Shown here: positions 52,306 through 60,351 of the stretch, in pieces
Layout: each line of letters opens with the position of its first letter
Numbering within the stretch: position 1 is the first letter of the stretch
DNA from: Actinoplanes sp. DH11
GTDB lineage: Bacteria; Actinomycetota; Actinomycetes; Mycobacteriales; Micromonosporaceae
Assembly (NCBI RefSeq): GCF_020873875.1
Contig: NZ_JAHWGU010000043.1
Coordinates: forward strand, 1 to 63,028
Length of the DNA: 63,028 nt
Direction of reading: 5' to 3'
Made by a program: the position numbers and the translations under genes
The notes under the pieces: generated by a model
What the model was told of the DNA's origin: nothing
The model's input: only the letters and a program-made list of their open reading frames with translations
Database searches by the model: none

Positions 52306-52827
52306 TCATCGAAGCATCCCCATCTCCTCGAAGACGGTTCGCAGCGCGCGGACCGCGTAGTAGGCGCGCGACTTGACCGTCCCCTCCGGCACCGACAGTT
52401 TTCGCGAGGCGTCGGCCACACTCTGCCCCTCGTAATACATCGCCTGGATCACCGCCCGGTGTTCCGGCGAGAGCCGCTCCAGCGCCTCCGCCACCAGCCA
52501 GCCTTCCACCATCTGATCCACGTTGTCCGCCGACGGCACCGAATTGACCGCGTTCTCGTCGGCGACCAGCCGGGGCCTGCGCTGTTCCGCACGCCAGGCG
52601 TTGGTCACCACGTTGCGGGCGATGGTCAGCAGGTACGACCTGGTCCGTCCCGGTTCGGGATCCAGATGGTCGATGTGCTTCCAGGCCCGCAGAAGTGTCT
52701 CCTGCACCAGGTCCTCGGCCTTGTGGCGGTCGGACACGTAGCGCGACACGAAGTTGATCAGAACTGCGTAGTGCTCGGTGTAGAGCGCGGTCATCAATTG
52801 CTCGTCGGGGCTCACCCGTCGCTTCAT
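52306..52827 (-). CDS. ECF RNA polymerase sigma factor
   Basis: 173 aa extracytoplasmic-function sigma factor. Region 2 covers ~10-85 (NFVSRYVSDRHKAEDLVQET, SYLLTIARNVVTNAWR). Region 4 is at ~115-165 (LSPEHRAVIQAMYYEGQSVA, LSVPEGTVKSRAYYAVRALR). It resembles the SigL/SigK group paired with RskA-like anti-sigmas. ATG at 52827 with GGGAG upstream; an upstream in-frame start at 52881 is less likely. The neprosin-like secreted gene lies just upstream behind a terminator and is a possible regulon member. Confidence 0.93.
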   Translation of the reverse strand: MKRRVSPDEQLMTALYTEHYAVLINFVSRYVSDRHKAEDLVQETLLRAWKHIDHLDPEPGRTRSYLLTIARNVVTNAWRAEQRRPRLVADENAVNSVPSADNVDQMVEGWLVAEALERLSPEHRAVIQAMYYEGQSVADASRKLSVPEGTVKSRAYYAVRALRTVFEEMGMLR

Positions 52828-52923
52828 CGGCGCCAGCTCCCATCGGGTTCCCCTCGGCCACCCGGGTGTACATCGTGGCACGCGGTCCGGTTCACCTGCT
52901 GTCCCGTGGAAGCCGGTACCGAC

Positions 52924-52955
52924 GATGCCCGGCCCTCGTGCGAGGGCCGGGCATC
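52924..52955 (-). terminator. Hairpin terminator after neprosin-like gene
   Basis: A perfect 15-bp stem (GATGCCCGGCCCTCG with its complement) around a TG loop, 15 bp past the stop of the neprosin-like gene and before the ECF sigma gene. It has no T-tract. Confidence 0.8.
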
Positions 52956-52970
52956 GGGCGAAGGTGCTGC

Positions 52971-54131
52971 TCAGCAGGCTCCGGGGCCGCCGTACCGGAA
53001 CGTCCGGGTGCTCATCTTGGACACCGCGTAAACGTCACTCGTAGCGCGTACGTTCATCTCGATCGCGGGACCGTTGAGGTAGGACACACTGCCGATCCGG
53101 GCCGCGCCGCCGTCGCCGGCGGCCCGGCCGTTGCCCATCTCGGTGCACGGTTTCGGGCTGGCCGCCGCGACCTCGCCGAAGATCTGCACCAGTCCGCTCT
53201 TGGTGAACGTGTCGTCCCAGATCTGGCCGGGGAAGTAACCGACCCACTCGCTGTCGAACGCCACCCACCAGGCGCCGTTGAAGAACTGGATCCCGAACCG
53301 CGCGGCACGGTCCTGCGCCAGCACGTCGCCGGGCGCGATGTTTTTGCTGTACTGCACGAAGCCGCAGGTGTTGTAGCAGGTCGGCTTGCGGTCCACCCAG
53401 TGGTAGACGAACAGGTGCGGGTCGTCGTCGCCGTTCACCGTCCGGTCGACGGTCCAGCCGACCTCGACGATCTGGGCGCCGTCCGCCGACTGCACGGCGA
53501 TCTCGGCGAGGGAGTGGTAATCAGTCTTCGCGAGCTTCGGCTTGCTGATCGTGAGGTTGGCGTAAGCACCGTCGGAGACGGCGGCCTGCGATCCCACGCT
53601 GTAGAGGAAGTTGACCGTCGGCTTGCCGACCTCCGCGCCGGGGCTGCCGGTCGGCGGCGGCTCGGGCGGCACCACGTCGGTCTTCGCCGACTTGAGGAAC
53701 GTGTTCCGCGACGTGCGGCCCTTCGGCGCGTGCTCCTCGCCGCGTTCCTCGGTCACCTCGTCGGGGGCCGCCGCGGTCAGGCCGGCCGCCTTGAGCGATT
53801 TACTGCTGGCGCCGTCCCGCCCGGTCCGGACGCTGTGTGGCCGCCCACCCCAGGGCAGGCTGGCCGGCGGCCGCAGGGCCGGCGGCGCCTCCGAGGCCGC
53901 GTCCGCCGGGTCGGCCGGCGCCGCGGCGGGCTCCGGCGCGGCGGGGATCTGTTCGGCGCCGGCGTTGAGCGTCGACACGACTCCGATCGTGCCGATCACG
54001 GCTGCGGTCAGACCGGCCGCGAGCAGACCGCGGCGTGACTTCAACACGTGTCCGTCCTCGTTCATCGGGGCTTCGGAGCGCCGCGAGGCGGGCACTCCCG
54101 GCAACCGGCTCTCGGCGGCGCGCCTCACCAT
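52971..54131 (-). CDS. Secreted neprosin (DUF239) domain protein
   Basis: 386 aa exported protein. A twin-arginine-like signal (KSRRGLLAAGLTAAVIGTIG) follows ~30 leader residues. A Pro/Ala linker leads to a C-terminal neprosin/DUF239 domain (~170-386) with EVGWTVDRTVNGDDDPHLFV, WVAFDSEWVGYFPGQIW and FGEVAAA. Plant neprosins are glutamic endopeptidases. Candidate Glu residues are in EVGW and FGEV, but I cannot prove activity. Two Cys pairs (CYNTC and the terminal Cys) may form disulfides. ATG at 54131 with GAGG 8 bp upstream; an ATG at 54065 is an alternative. Confidence 0.82.
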   Translation of the reverse strand: MVRRAAESRLPGVPASRRSEAPMNEDGHVLKSRRGLLAAGLTAAVIGTIGVVSTLNAGAEQIPAAPEPAAAPADPADAASEAPPALRPPASLPWGGRPHSVRTGRDGASSKSLKAAGLTAAAPDEVTEERGEEHAPKGRTSRNTFLKSAKTDVVPPEPPPTGSPGAEVGKPTVNFLYSVGSQAAVSDGAYANLTISKPKLAKTDYHSLAEIAVQSADGAQIVEVGWTVDRTVNGDDDPHLFVYHWVDRKPTCYNTCGFVQYSKNIAPGDVLAQDRAARFGIQFFNGAWWVAFDSEWVGYFPGQIWDDTFTKSGLVQIFGEVAAASPKPCTEMGNGRAAGDGGAARIGSVSYLNGPAIEMNVRATSDVYAVSKMSTRTFRYGGPGAC

Positions 54132-54421
54132 ATAGCCGCCTCGATGCCGCACGGACCGCCCTGAGCAGGTATTTCCACCGTTACGGCGGACGGGGTAGGC
54201 CGTTTCGGTGACAGAACGCCCAGCCGTTTCGACGCAGCGTGTCGGCGTCGTTGCGCAACGAAGTTTTCGCGCCAGTCCGAGAAAGAGGCGAAGTTCTCCA
54301 AGCCTCTTTCGGTACGCACTCCGGCCTTCTCGGGAGCAATCCCGCGAGTCCGGGACCGGGGCACCCGATCGTGTGGTAAAACCTATCAGGTCTATAGAGT
54401 ATGTATGTCAAGGAGGACACC

Positions 54422-54892
54422 GTGACCGTGACCGATCTCCGTCTCGACCACCTCGCCGTCGCCCGGCAGTTCGCCGCCGCCCCCGAGCAGTGGCCGGTGG
54501 CACCCCGCTTCCAGCGCTCCGAGCGCTGGTACCACCGGCTCGCGGGCGCCGACGACCACGAGGTCTGGCTGCTCACCTGGATGCCCGGGCAGGGCACCGA
54601 GATCCACGACCACGGCGGCTCGGCCGGTGCGTTCCACGTCCTGCGCGGCAGCCTGACCGAGGACACCGTCGCGACCGGTGCGGGCGGGGCCCGGGTGCAC
54701 TCCCGGGAGCTCGGCGAAGGCGCCGGCCGCCGGTTCGGCGCACACCACGTGCACCGGATGACCAACCGGTCGAACCGGCCGGCGGTGAGCGTGCACGTCT
54801 ACGGGCCGGCGCTCACCACGATGACCAAGTACCGGCTGGGGCCGGCCGGGCTGGAGGTGCTCACCGTCGAACGGGCCGGCAGCGAGTGGTGA
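54422..54892 (+). CDS. Cysteine dioxygenase-type cupin
   Basis: 156 aa thiol dioxygenase that oxidises cysteine to cysteine sulfinate with a 3-His iron site. The metal ligands are in EIHDHGGSAGAFHVLRG and GAHHVHRM. Bacterial type I CDOs are about this long. GTG start at 54422 with a strong AAGGAGG 5 bp upstream. The leader contains CTATCAGGTCTATAGAG (54383-54399), a possible -10 region or binding site of a sulfur- or Fe-S-responsive regulator. Convergent with the lipoprotein gene. Confidence 0.9.
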   Translation: MTVTDLRLDHLAVARQFAAAPEQWPVAPRFQRSERWYHRLAGADDHEVWLLTWMPGQGTEIHDHGGSAGAFHVLRGSLTEDTVATGAGGARVHSRELGEGAGRRFGAHHVHRMTNRSNRPAVSVHVYGPALTTMTKYRLGPAGLEVLTVERAGSEW

Positions 54893-54934
54893 CGACCGGG
54901 CCGGGCGCAGCCGGTGATGACTGCCGGGCCTGGC

Positions 54935-55495
54935 TTAGTTCGGGTAGACGACTCCGGAGCGACCGCTGTAGAGGTGCCGGGTGCCGTCGGTGTCGTAGCC
55001 GGTGTTCGGCGCGTCGAGCCAGACGATGTAGGCCGCACCCGGGATCAGCCCGGTGATCGTGGTGCTGACCGAGCACCCCGTGCCGGGGGCCACGGCCTGC
55101 CACTCCGGCTCCGGCTGCGGGCCGCTGACCAGCTCCTGCGGCACCGCCGTGACCCGGTAGTCGGAGTCGTACTGCCGGGGCCACTCGACCTTGAGCGAGC
55201 CCGCGCCCGGGGTGACCTCGACCGGGATGAGAACCGGCTCGGTGCGCGGCCAGATCTTGGTGCAGGCGGGGTCCGGAGCGGGCGTCGAGACGGCCGGCTC
55301 GGCCGTCGCTGCCGCCTTGCCACGGGTCGGGACCGGGCTCGGTGTCGCCGCACCGGCCGCCACCTCGATCCACGGCTCCCCGGCGTTCCCGTCCGCCGCC
55401 GACGAGCCCGGCCCGTCACCGAGACCGAGCGCGGCACAGCCGCCGAGCAGCAACGGCAGCGCCGACAGAGCAATCGCGATCGTGGTCTTCCGCAT
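54935..55495 (-). CDS. Putative lipoprotein with fibronectin III-like domain
   Basis: 186 aa. The signal MRKTTIAIALSALPLLLGGC has a lipobox ending in LLGGC, so the Cys is probably acylated and the protein anchored outside. After a Ser/Thr/Pro-rich linker (~25-85), the C-terminal ~100 residues (LKVEWPRQYDSDYRVTAVPQ, then TTITGLIPGAAYIVWLDAPN) look like an FnIII sandwich. ATG at 55495 behind GGGGGACGG; an upstream in-frame start at 55543 is less likely. Function unknown. Confidence 0.8.
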   Translation of the reverse strand: MRKTTIAIALSALPLLLGGCAALGLGDGPGSSAADGNAGEPWIEVAAGAATPSPVPTRGKAAATAEPAVSTPAPDPACTKIWPRTEPVLIPVEVTPGAGSLKVEWPRQYDSDYRVTAVPQELVSGPQPEPEWQAVAPGTGCSVSTTITGLIPGAAYIVWLDAPNTGYDTDGTRHLYSGRSGVVYPN

Positions 55496-55517
55496 CCGTC
55501 CCCCAGGTCGATGTCCC

Positions 55518-56638
55518 CTACTGATCGACCTGGACCGCCGCACCCTTAGCGGTGTTCCCCGCCACGCCGCCGGGCGTCAGCGGCGCGGCCAGGTGCCAGC
55601 CGCCGGCCAGGAGGTCGTCGACGGCACGGATCGCGGTGCGCAGGCGCCGCGCATGACTTCCGGCGAGGACGGCGTACGGGACCCCGCGCCCCGCCAGCTC
55701 GGTGCGGAACCGGCCGGTCATCCAGTGCCGCAGGTGCTCGCCGTCGCGCAGCCCGTCGTCGTCGAACGGCACCCCGTCAGCCTCGGTGAGCAGGTAGAGG
55801 TCCGGGTCACGAACCAGCGCACGGACGTCCGCCGAGGTGCTGCCCAGGTACCGCTCCTCCCAGATCGTGGTGGCGAACGCGTCGGTGTCGCCGAAGAGCA
55901 CCGGCGAACCCGCCCGGGCGGCCGCGTCCTCGGCCGCGTTCTGCTCGGCAGCGACCCGCACGAAGTCCGACCGGTCCCAGGTGACGTCGACACGGTCGCC
56001 TCGGCCCGGCTGCGCCGTAGTTCCCGCAGCTTGATCTCGGTGAGCTCCCGGCCGTACTCGGGGACCCAGCGGGTGGCCGCCCAGACACCGCCGCGCAGCC
56101 GGTAGTGCCGGGCCAGCGCACGAGCGGTCGTGGTGGTGCCGGTCGACTCCGCGCCCACCACGATCACCCGGCGGGCCAGCCAGGCACGGGCGCCGGGGCC
56201 GAGCCGGTCCCAGTGCGCCACCGGGTCGGCCCGGATCGCCGTGCCGGAGACCGGCACCCGGGTGCGTTCCGGGTCGACGAGCACGGCCTGCGCATGGAAC
56301 CGGCGGGCCAGTTCGGCGCCGTACGCCTCGGAGGAGAAGACCGCGTCCACCCGGTCGGTGCCGGCCGCCGCCCGGAAGACCGTCATGTGCAGTTCCCAGA
56401 CCGCCGGGTCGGCGTAGTCGATCGGGTGGTCGTCGTGGACGCCGGCGAACCGGACGTGCGGGCCGTGCGCCTCGCGCAGCCAGGCCAGCCGCAGCGACAG
56501 CGGGATGCTCTCGCCGGACGACGGGGCGACCACCACGGTCAGCCGGTCACAGAGCGCCGCGGCCGTCTCGATGAGCGCGTGGTGCCCGGCGTGCGGTGGG
56601 TAGAACTTGCCGACGATCAGGCCGTGCCGGTACCTCAT
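55518..56638 (-). pseudogene. nadR: NadR-like NMN adenylyltransferase/NR kinase, frameshifted
   Basis: Two reading frames together give a full NadR-like protein (~370 aa). The first part (from 56638) has VGKFYPPHAGHHALIE (adenylyltransferase HxGH type) and VVGAESTGTTTTARALARHY (kinase P-loop), then ELTEIKLRELRRSRAEATV. At ~55990 the frame must shift: the continuation DVTWDRSDFVRVAAEQNAAE to the TAG at 55518 lies in another frame. Adding one base would restore the family-like ATVFDVTW. Either a sequencing error or a recent mutation. Translationally coupled to pnuC (ATGA), which supports a former role in nicotinamide riboside salvage. Confidence 0.75.
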
Positions 56639-57261
56639 GCCGGCGCCACCGCCCGCCGGTCGCGCAGCGCCGCCCGCCAGGAGCGCAGCCCGAGGACGCA
56701 GAGGGTGAGGAACGCCACGTAGAGGATCGCGGTCAGCCACAGCCCCTTGTGGCCGTAGAGCGGGATGTAGATCAGGTCGGCGGCGATCCAGATCCACCAG
56801 CTCTCGACCAGCTTGCGGGTCTGGCCGTACGTCGCGAGCAGGGAGAGCGCGGTGGTGAGCGCGTCGGCGAGCGGGACCGTGGAGCCGGTCAGCCGGTCCA
56901 GGAAGAGCCAGAGGCCGCCGGTCAGGACCAGACCGGCCAGGGCGAGACCAAGCCACTCCGGGCGGGTCGTGTGCCGGACCACCAGCCGTGACCGGTCCCG
57001 GCCGCCGTGCAGCCAGGCCCACCAGCCGTAGAGGCCGAGCAGCACGTAGACGACCTGCAGGCCCGCGTCGGCGTAGAGGCCGGCGCTCCAGAAGACGACC
57101 ATCAGCAGCAGGACGTTGAGGATGCCGAGCGGCCAGTTCAGGATGTGCTGGCGCACCAGGAGGCCGACGTTGAGCAGCCCGGTCCCGAAGCCGAGCACCT
57201 CGGCCCAAGAGGTCGGCACGCCGAACGTCACCACCGCCGGGCTGTTCAGCCAATCGATCAT
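56635..57261 (-). CDS. pnuC: Nicotinamide riboside transporter PnuC
   Basis: 208 aa with seven hydrophobic helices. ILNWPLGILNVLLLMVVFW, YGWWAWLHGG and ESWWIWIAADLIYIPLYGHK contain the W-x-x-W and N/E residues that bind nicotinamide riboside in PnuC. ATG at 57261 with GGGGA about 10 bp upstream. The start of the nadR-like gene overlaps its stop, a standard pnuC-nadR pair in which the kinase traps the imported riboside. If nadR is truly broken, trapping would depend on another kinase. Confidence 0.93.
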   Translation of the reverse strand: MIDWLNSPAVVTFGVPTSWAEVLGFGTGLLNVGLLVRQHILNWPLGILNVLLLMVVFWSAGLYADAGLQVVYVLLGLYGWWAWLHGGRDRSRLVVRHTTRPEWLGLALAGLVLTGGLWLFLDRLTGSTVPLADALTTALSLLATYGQTRKLVESWWIWIAADLIYIPLYGHKGLWLTAILYVAFLTLCVLGLRSWRAALRDRRAVAPA

Positions 57262-57305
57262 GCGGACAGCATCCCCGGCGCCCGGGCGGGCGCCAAGGGG
57301 GTTCC

Positions 57306-57665
57306 TCACACCGGGAGCAGGCGGTGCCCGGCCATCTCCAGCTCGCCCTCGTGGACCTGCACCGGGGTGTTCAGGCCGGACTCGTCGTGCAGCACCACCT
57401 CGGCGCCCTCGACGTCGTAGGTGCCGCGAACGGCCTGCTTGCGCCCGGCCACCTCACCGGCGTACGTGCCGTCGGTGTGCAGCCGGAGCTGGACCGTCCC
57501 GTCCGGGCTGCGCCACAGGCCGGTCACCGCGCCGTCGGTCATCACCTTGGGCGTGCTGCTCAGCGGGCGGGCGGACCGGTCCGGCGCCCCGCCCATGGCG
57601 ATGGCCAGCAGGGCGGCGGCGTCGAGCACCGTGAAGTCGACACGGGCGTCACAGGGGGTGGTCAT
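57306..57665 (-). CDS. Small Atu4866-like domain protein
   Basis: 119 aa. The C-terminal ~75 residues (MTDGAVTGLWRSPDGTVQLR, then GTYAGEVAGRKQAVRGTYDV, and GLNTPVQVHEGELEMAGHRL) match the Atu4866 family, small beta-barrel proteins of unknown function often next to oxidoreductases or carboxymuconolactone-type enzymes. The N-terminal 45 residues are not recognised. ATG at 57665 with GGAG 8 bp upstream. No signal peptide. Confidence 0.7.
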   Translation of the reverse strand: MTTPCDARVDFTVLDAAALLAIAMGGAPDRSARPLSSTPKVMTDGAVTGLWRSPDGTVQLRLHTDGTYAGEVAGRKQAVRGTYDVEGAEVVLHDESGLNTPVQVHEGELEMAGHRLLPV

Positions 57666-57860
57666 CGTCTTCACTCCGGTCCGTCGGTCGGGGTCGCCCC
57701 CTTCCTTCGGCCGTCGCGAACCGCGGGCCACCGTTCCTGAGTTGCGGTCCGGTGCGATCCGGTTGGTTACCGGTTGCCGCCGCGCCGTCCCGTCACCCGA
57801 TCCCGCGGGCCGCGGAGCGCCGCTCCGTCACGATCGCGCGGACCGCAGTGCGCCGCTGCG

Positions 57861-58463
57861 TCACGGCAACGCGGCCCGCAGCGCCCCCGTGACGGCCGCC
57901 GACAGCCGTTCCAGGTAGTCGTCCGCGATCGGCTCGCGGGCGATCGCCAGACGCCAGTAGAGCGGGCCGAGCATCAGATCCACCGCCAGAGTCGGATCGG
58001 TGCCCTCCGGGAGCTCGCCGCGGGTCACCGCCTGGCCCACCAGCTTCTCCGCGAGGGATTGCTGGTGGGTGCGCAGGGCCCGCTGCAGGGTCTCGGCGAT
58101 CTGGGGGTTGCGGGCCGCCTCGGCCATCAGGTCCGGGATGATCTGCGAGGCGATCCGGTGCTGGAGCGCCTTGCTCACGATCATCATGAGGAGTTCGAGA
58201 TCACCGGCGAAGCTCCCGGTGTCCGGAAGCGGTACCTTGCGCTCGGCAACGTCCGAGACGATCTCCATGACCATCTCGAGCTTGTTGCTCCACCGCCGGT
58301 AGATCGCGGTCTTGCCCACCCCGGCACGGCGGGCCACCGCCTCGATGGACAATCGACCGTAGCCGACTTCCGCCAACTCGTTCATCACCGCGTTACGGAT
58401 CGCCACGGTGATGTCGCCTCGGAGCACCGCCGCTCCGGCTGGTGCGCGCTTAACTGTCGCCAC
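57861..58463 (-). CDS. TetR-family transcriptional regulator
   Basis: 200 aa repressor. The HTH is at ~35-60 (LSIEAVARRAGVGKTAIYRR followed by WSNK). The C-terminal domain (DUF-type TetR_C_16-like helices) would bind a ligand. GTG at 58463 has no ribosome site. A TATAGT -10 box ends about 7 bp upstream, so a leaderless transcript is likely. A pseudo-palindrome at 58475-58499 overlaps this promoter, suggesting autorepression. The divergent ABC exporter operon starts about 190 bp away and may also be controlled by it. Confidence 0.92.
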   Translation of the reverse strand: MATVKRAPAGAAVLRGDITVAIRNAVMNELAEVGYGRLSIEAVARRAGVGKTAIYRRWSNKLEMVMEIVSDVAERKVPLPDTGSFAGDLELLMMIVSKALQHRIASQIIPDLMAEAARNPQIAETLQRALRTHQQSLAEKLVGQAVTRGELPEGTDPTLAVDLMLGPLYWRLAIAREPIADDYLERLSAAVTGALRAALP

Positions 58464-58474
58464 AGAGTCACTAT

Positions 58475-58499
58475 AACGCTACGACGTAACGGTTGCGTT
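58475..58499. promoter_or_regulatory. Candidate TetR operator
   Basis: A 25-bp imperfect palindrome with AACGC/GCGTT ends lies directly upstream of the TATAGT (minus strand, 58470-58475) of the tetR gene. It is in the right place for an autorepressor site. The inner symmetry is weak. Confidence 0.4.
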
Positions 58500-58651
58500 C
58501 CGCCGTTTGGTCAGCTACCGTCACAGCCACGTCGATACGAACCCGTTCCAACGGAGACGGTGGACGCCTGTCATGCTTGTCAGCTGTGTCCTCGCGCAAG
58601 CTACCGGAGCCCACCTCCTCCGCCGGGCCGACTAGATCGGAGCACCACTCC

Positions 58652-59548
58652 ATGCCAGAGACGGCGGTCGCCGAGAGCGGCACCGAGCTCTCCCCCAAGG
58701 AGCTCGCTCGCCGGCACGGCCTGACGGCGTCCGGGCGGCTTCCGCGCCTCCCGGAATACACGCGCCAGCTGTGGTCGTACCGGCACTTCATCGGGGCGCA
58801 CGCGAGCGCCAAGATGACGTCCTCACTGGGCAGCACGAAGCTCGGCACGGTGTGGCAGGTCCTCACACCGATCATCAACGCCGCGGTCTACTACCTGATC
58901 TTCGGCGTGATCATCGGGACCAGCCGAGGTGTCGACAATTTCCCCGCGTACCTCTGCATCGGGGTCTTCGTCTTCCAGTTCACCCAGTCGATCGTGCAGA
59001 CCGGGATCAACGCGATCACCGCGAACCTGGGCCTGATCCGGGCACTGCACTTCCCTCGGGCCAGCCTGCCGCTGTCGGTCGCGCTCGTCGAGATCCGCAA
59101 CTTCGTGGTCGCCCTGCTGGTCCTGATCGGCATCGTGCTGATCACCGGCGAGCCGATCACCGCGGAGTGGGTGCTGCTGCTCCCGCTGCTGGCTCTCCAG
59201 TCGTTCTTCAACACCGGCCTGGCGATGTTCATGGCGCGGTACGGGTCGAAGAACCGCGACATCAAGCAGCTGGTCCCGTTCATCATGCGCTTCTGGATGT
59301 ACGGGTCCGCGGTCCTCTACCCGGTGACCCTGTTCACCGAGAAGCTGGACGGCTGGCAGCTCGCGCTGGTCGAGGCGAACCCGATGCTGATCTTCATCGA
59401 GCTGTACCGGCACGCGCTGCTGGAGAACGTCACGCTGGCCGGTGCGCCGGTCGCGCTCTGGATCCAGGCCGTCGTCTGGAGCCTGTTCGTCGGCCTCGGC
59501 GGATTCGTCTACTTCTGGCGCGGAGAGAAGGGCTACGGCCGTGGCTGA
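58652..59548 (+). CDS. ABC-2 permease, teichoic acid/polysaccharide export type
   Basis: 298 aa permease of the TagG/Wzm group with six membrane helices. YTRQLWSYRHFIGAHASAKM is the amphipathic entry, SLGSTKLGTVWQVLTPIINA and VFVFQFTQSIVQTGINAI follow, and RDIKQLVPFIMRFWMYGSAV lies before helix 5. It should export a lipid-linked wall polymer with the ATPase encoded next. ATG at 58652 with GGAG 9 bp upstream. Start-stop overlap of 8 bp with the ATPase gene. Confidence 0.92.
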   Translation: MPETAVAESGTELSPKELARRHGLTASGRLPRLPEYTRQLWSYRHFIGAHASAKMTSSLGSTKLGTVWQVLTPIINAAVYYLIFGVIIGTSRGVDNFPAYLCIGVFVFQFTQSIVQTGINAITANLGLIRALHFPRASLPLSVALVEIRNFVVALLVLIGIVLITGEPITAEWVLLLPLLALQSFFNTGLAMFMARYGSKNRDIKQLVPFIMRFWMYGSAVLYPVTLFTEKLDGWQLALVEANPMLIFIELYRHALLENVTLAGAPVALWIQAVVWSLFVGLGGFVYFWRGEKGYGRG

Positions 59549-60314
59549 CAACGATCGCATCCCCACCGTCATCGCGGACGACGCGCACATCGTCTACAAG
59601 GTGCACAGCTCGGCGTCGCCGGGCACCGGCAGCCCCCTCGCCAGCCTCAAGCGGATGGTGACCAACACCAAGGCCGCGAACGTCAAGGAGGTGCACGCCG
59701 TCAAGGGCGTGAGCTTCACGGCGTACCGGGGTGAGGCGATCGGGCTGATCGGCAGCAACGGGTCCGGCAAGTCGACCCTGCTGCGCGCGGTCGCCGGCCT
59801 GCTCCCGGTCTCCAAGGGCGCGATCTACGCGTCCGGCCAGCCCTCGCTGCTGGGTGTGAACGCCGCCCTGATGAACGAGCTGCCCGGCGAGCGCAACGTC
59901 GAGCTGGGCTGTCTCGCGATGGGCATGTCACCGGCCGAGGTGAAGGCGAAGAAAGACGCGATCATCGAGTTCTCCGGCATCAACGAGCGCGGCGACTTCT
60001 CGTCGTACCCGATGCGGACGTACTCCTCGGGCATGGCGGCCCGGCTGAAGTTCTCGATCGCCGCCGCGAAAAAGCACGACGTGCTGCTGATCGACGAGGC
60101 GCTGGCGACGGGTGACGCCAAGTTCCGCCGCCGCAGTGAGGCGCGCGTGCGGGAGCTGCGTGCCGAGGCCGGCACGGTCTTCCTGGTCAGCCACAGCGAG
60201 CAGTCGATCCGGGACACCTGTGACCGCTGCATCTGGCTGGAGTCCGGCGTGGTCCGGGCGGACGGCCCGACGGACGAGGTGATGCGGGAGTACGAGGCCT
60301 ACATGCGCAAGTAG
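59541..60314 (+). CDS. ABC ATPase, teichoic acid/polysaccharide export type
   Basis: 257 aa TagH/Wzt-type ATPase without the C-terminal substrate-binding domain of classical Wzt. Walker A is LIGSNGSGKSTLL, the Q-loop region includes PSLLGVNAALMNELPGERNV, the signature is TYSSGMAARL and Walker B is VLLIDEALATGD. The H-loop is FLVSHSEQS. The absence of the Wzt specificity domain suggests that export is not linked to recognition of a capped chain end by this subunit. GTG start at 59541. Confidence 0.93.
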   Translation: MADNDRIPTVIADDAHIVYKVHSSASPGTGSPLASLKRMVTNTKAANVKEVHAVKGVSFTAYRGEAIGLIGSNGSGKSTLLRAVAGLLPVSKGAIYASGQPSLLGVNAALMNELPGERNVELGCLAMGMSPAEVKAKKDAIIEFSGINERGDFSSYPMRTYSSGMAARLKFSIAAAKKHDVLLIDEALATGDAKFRRRSEARVRELRAEAGTVFLVSHSEQSIRDTCDRCIWLESGVVRADGPTDEVMREYEAYMRK

Positions 60315-60351
60315 CGCATCGGACCTCGTACCCCCGTCGGGGTCGGATCTT

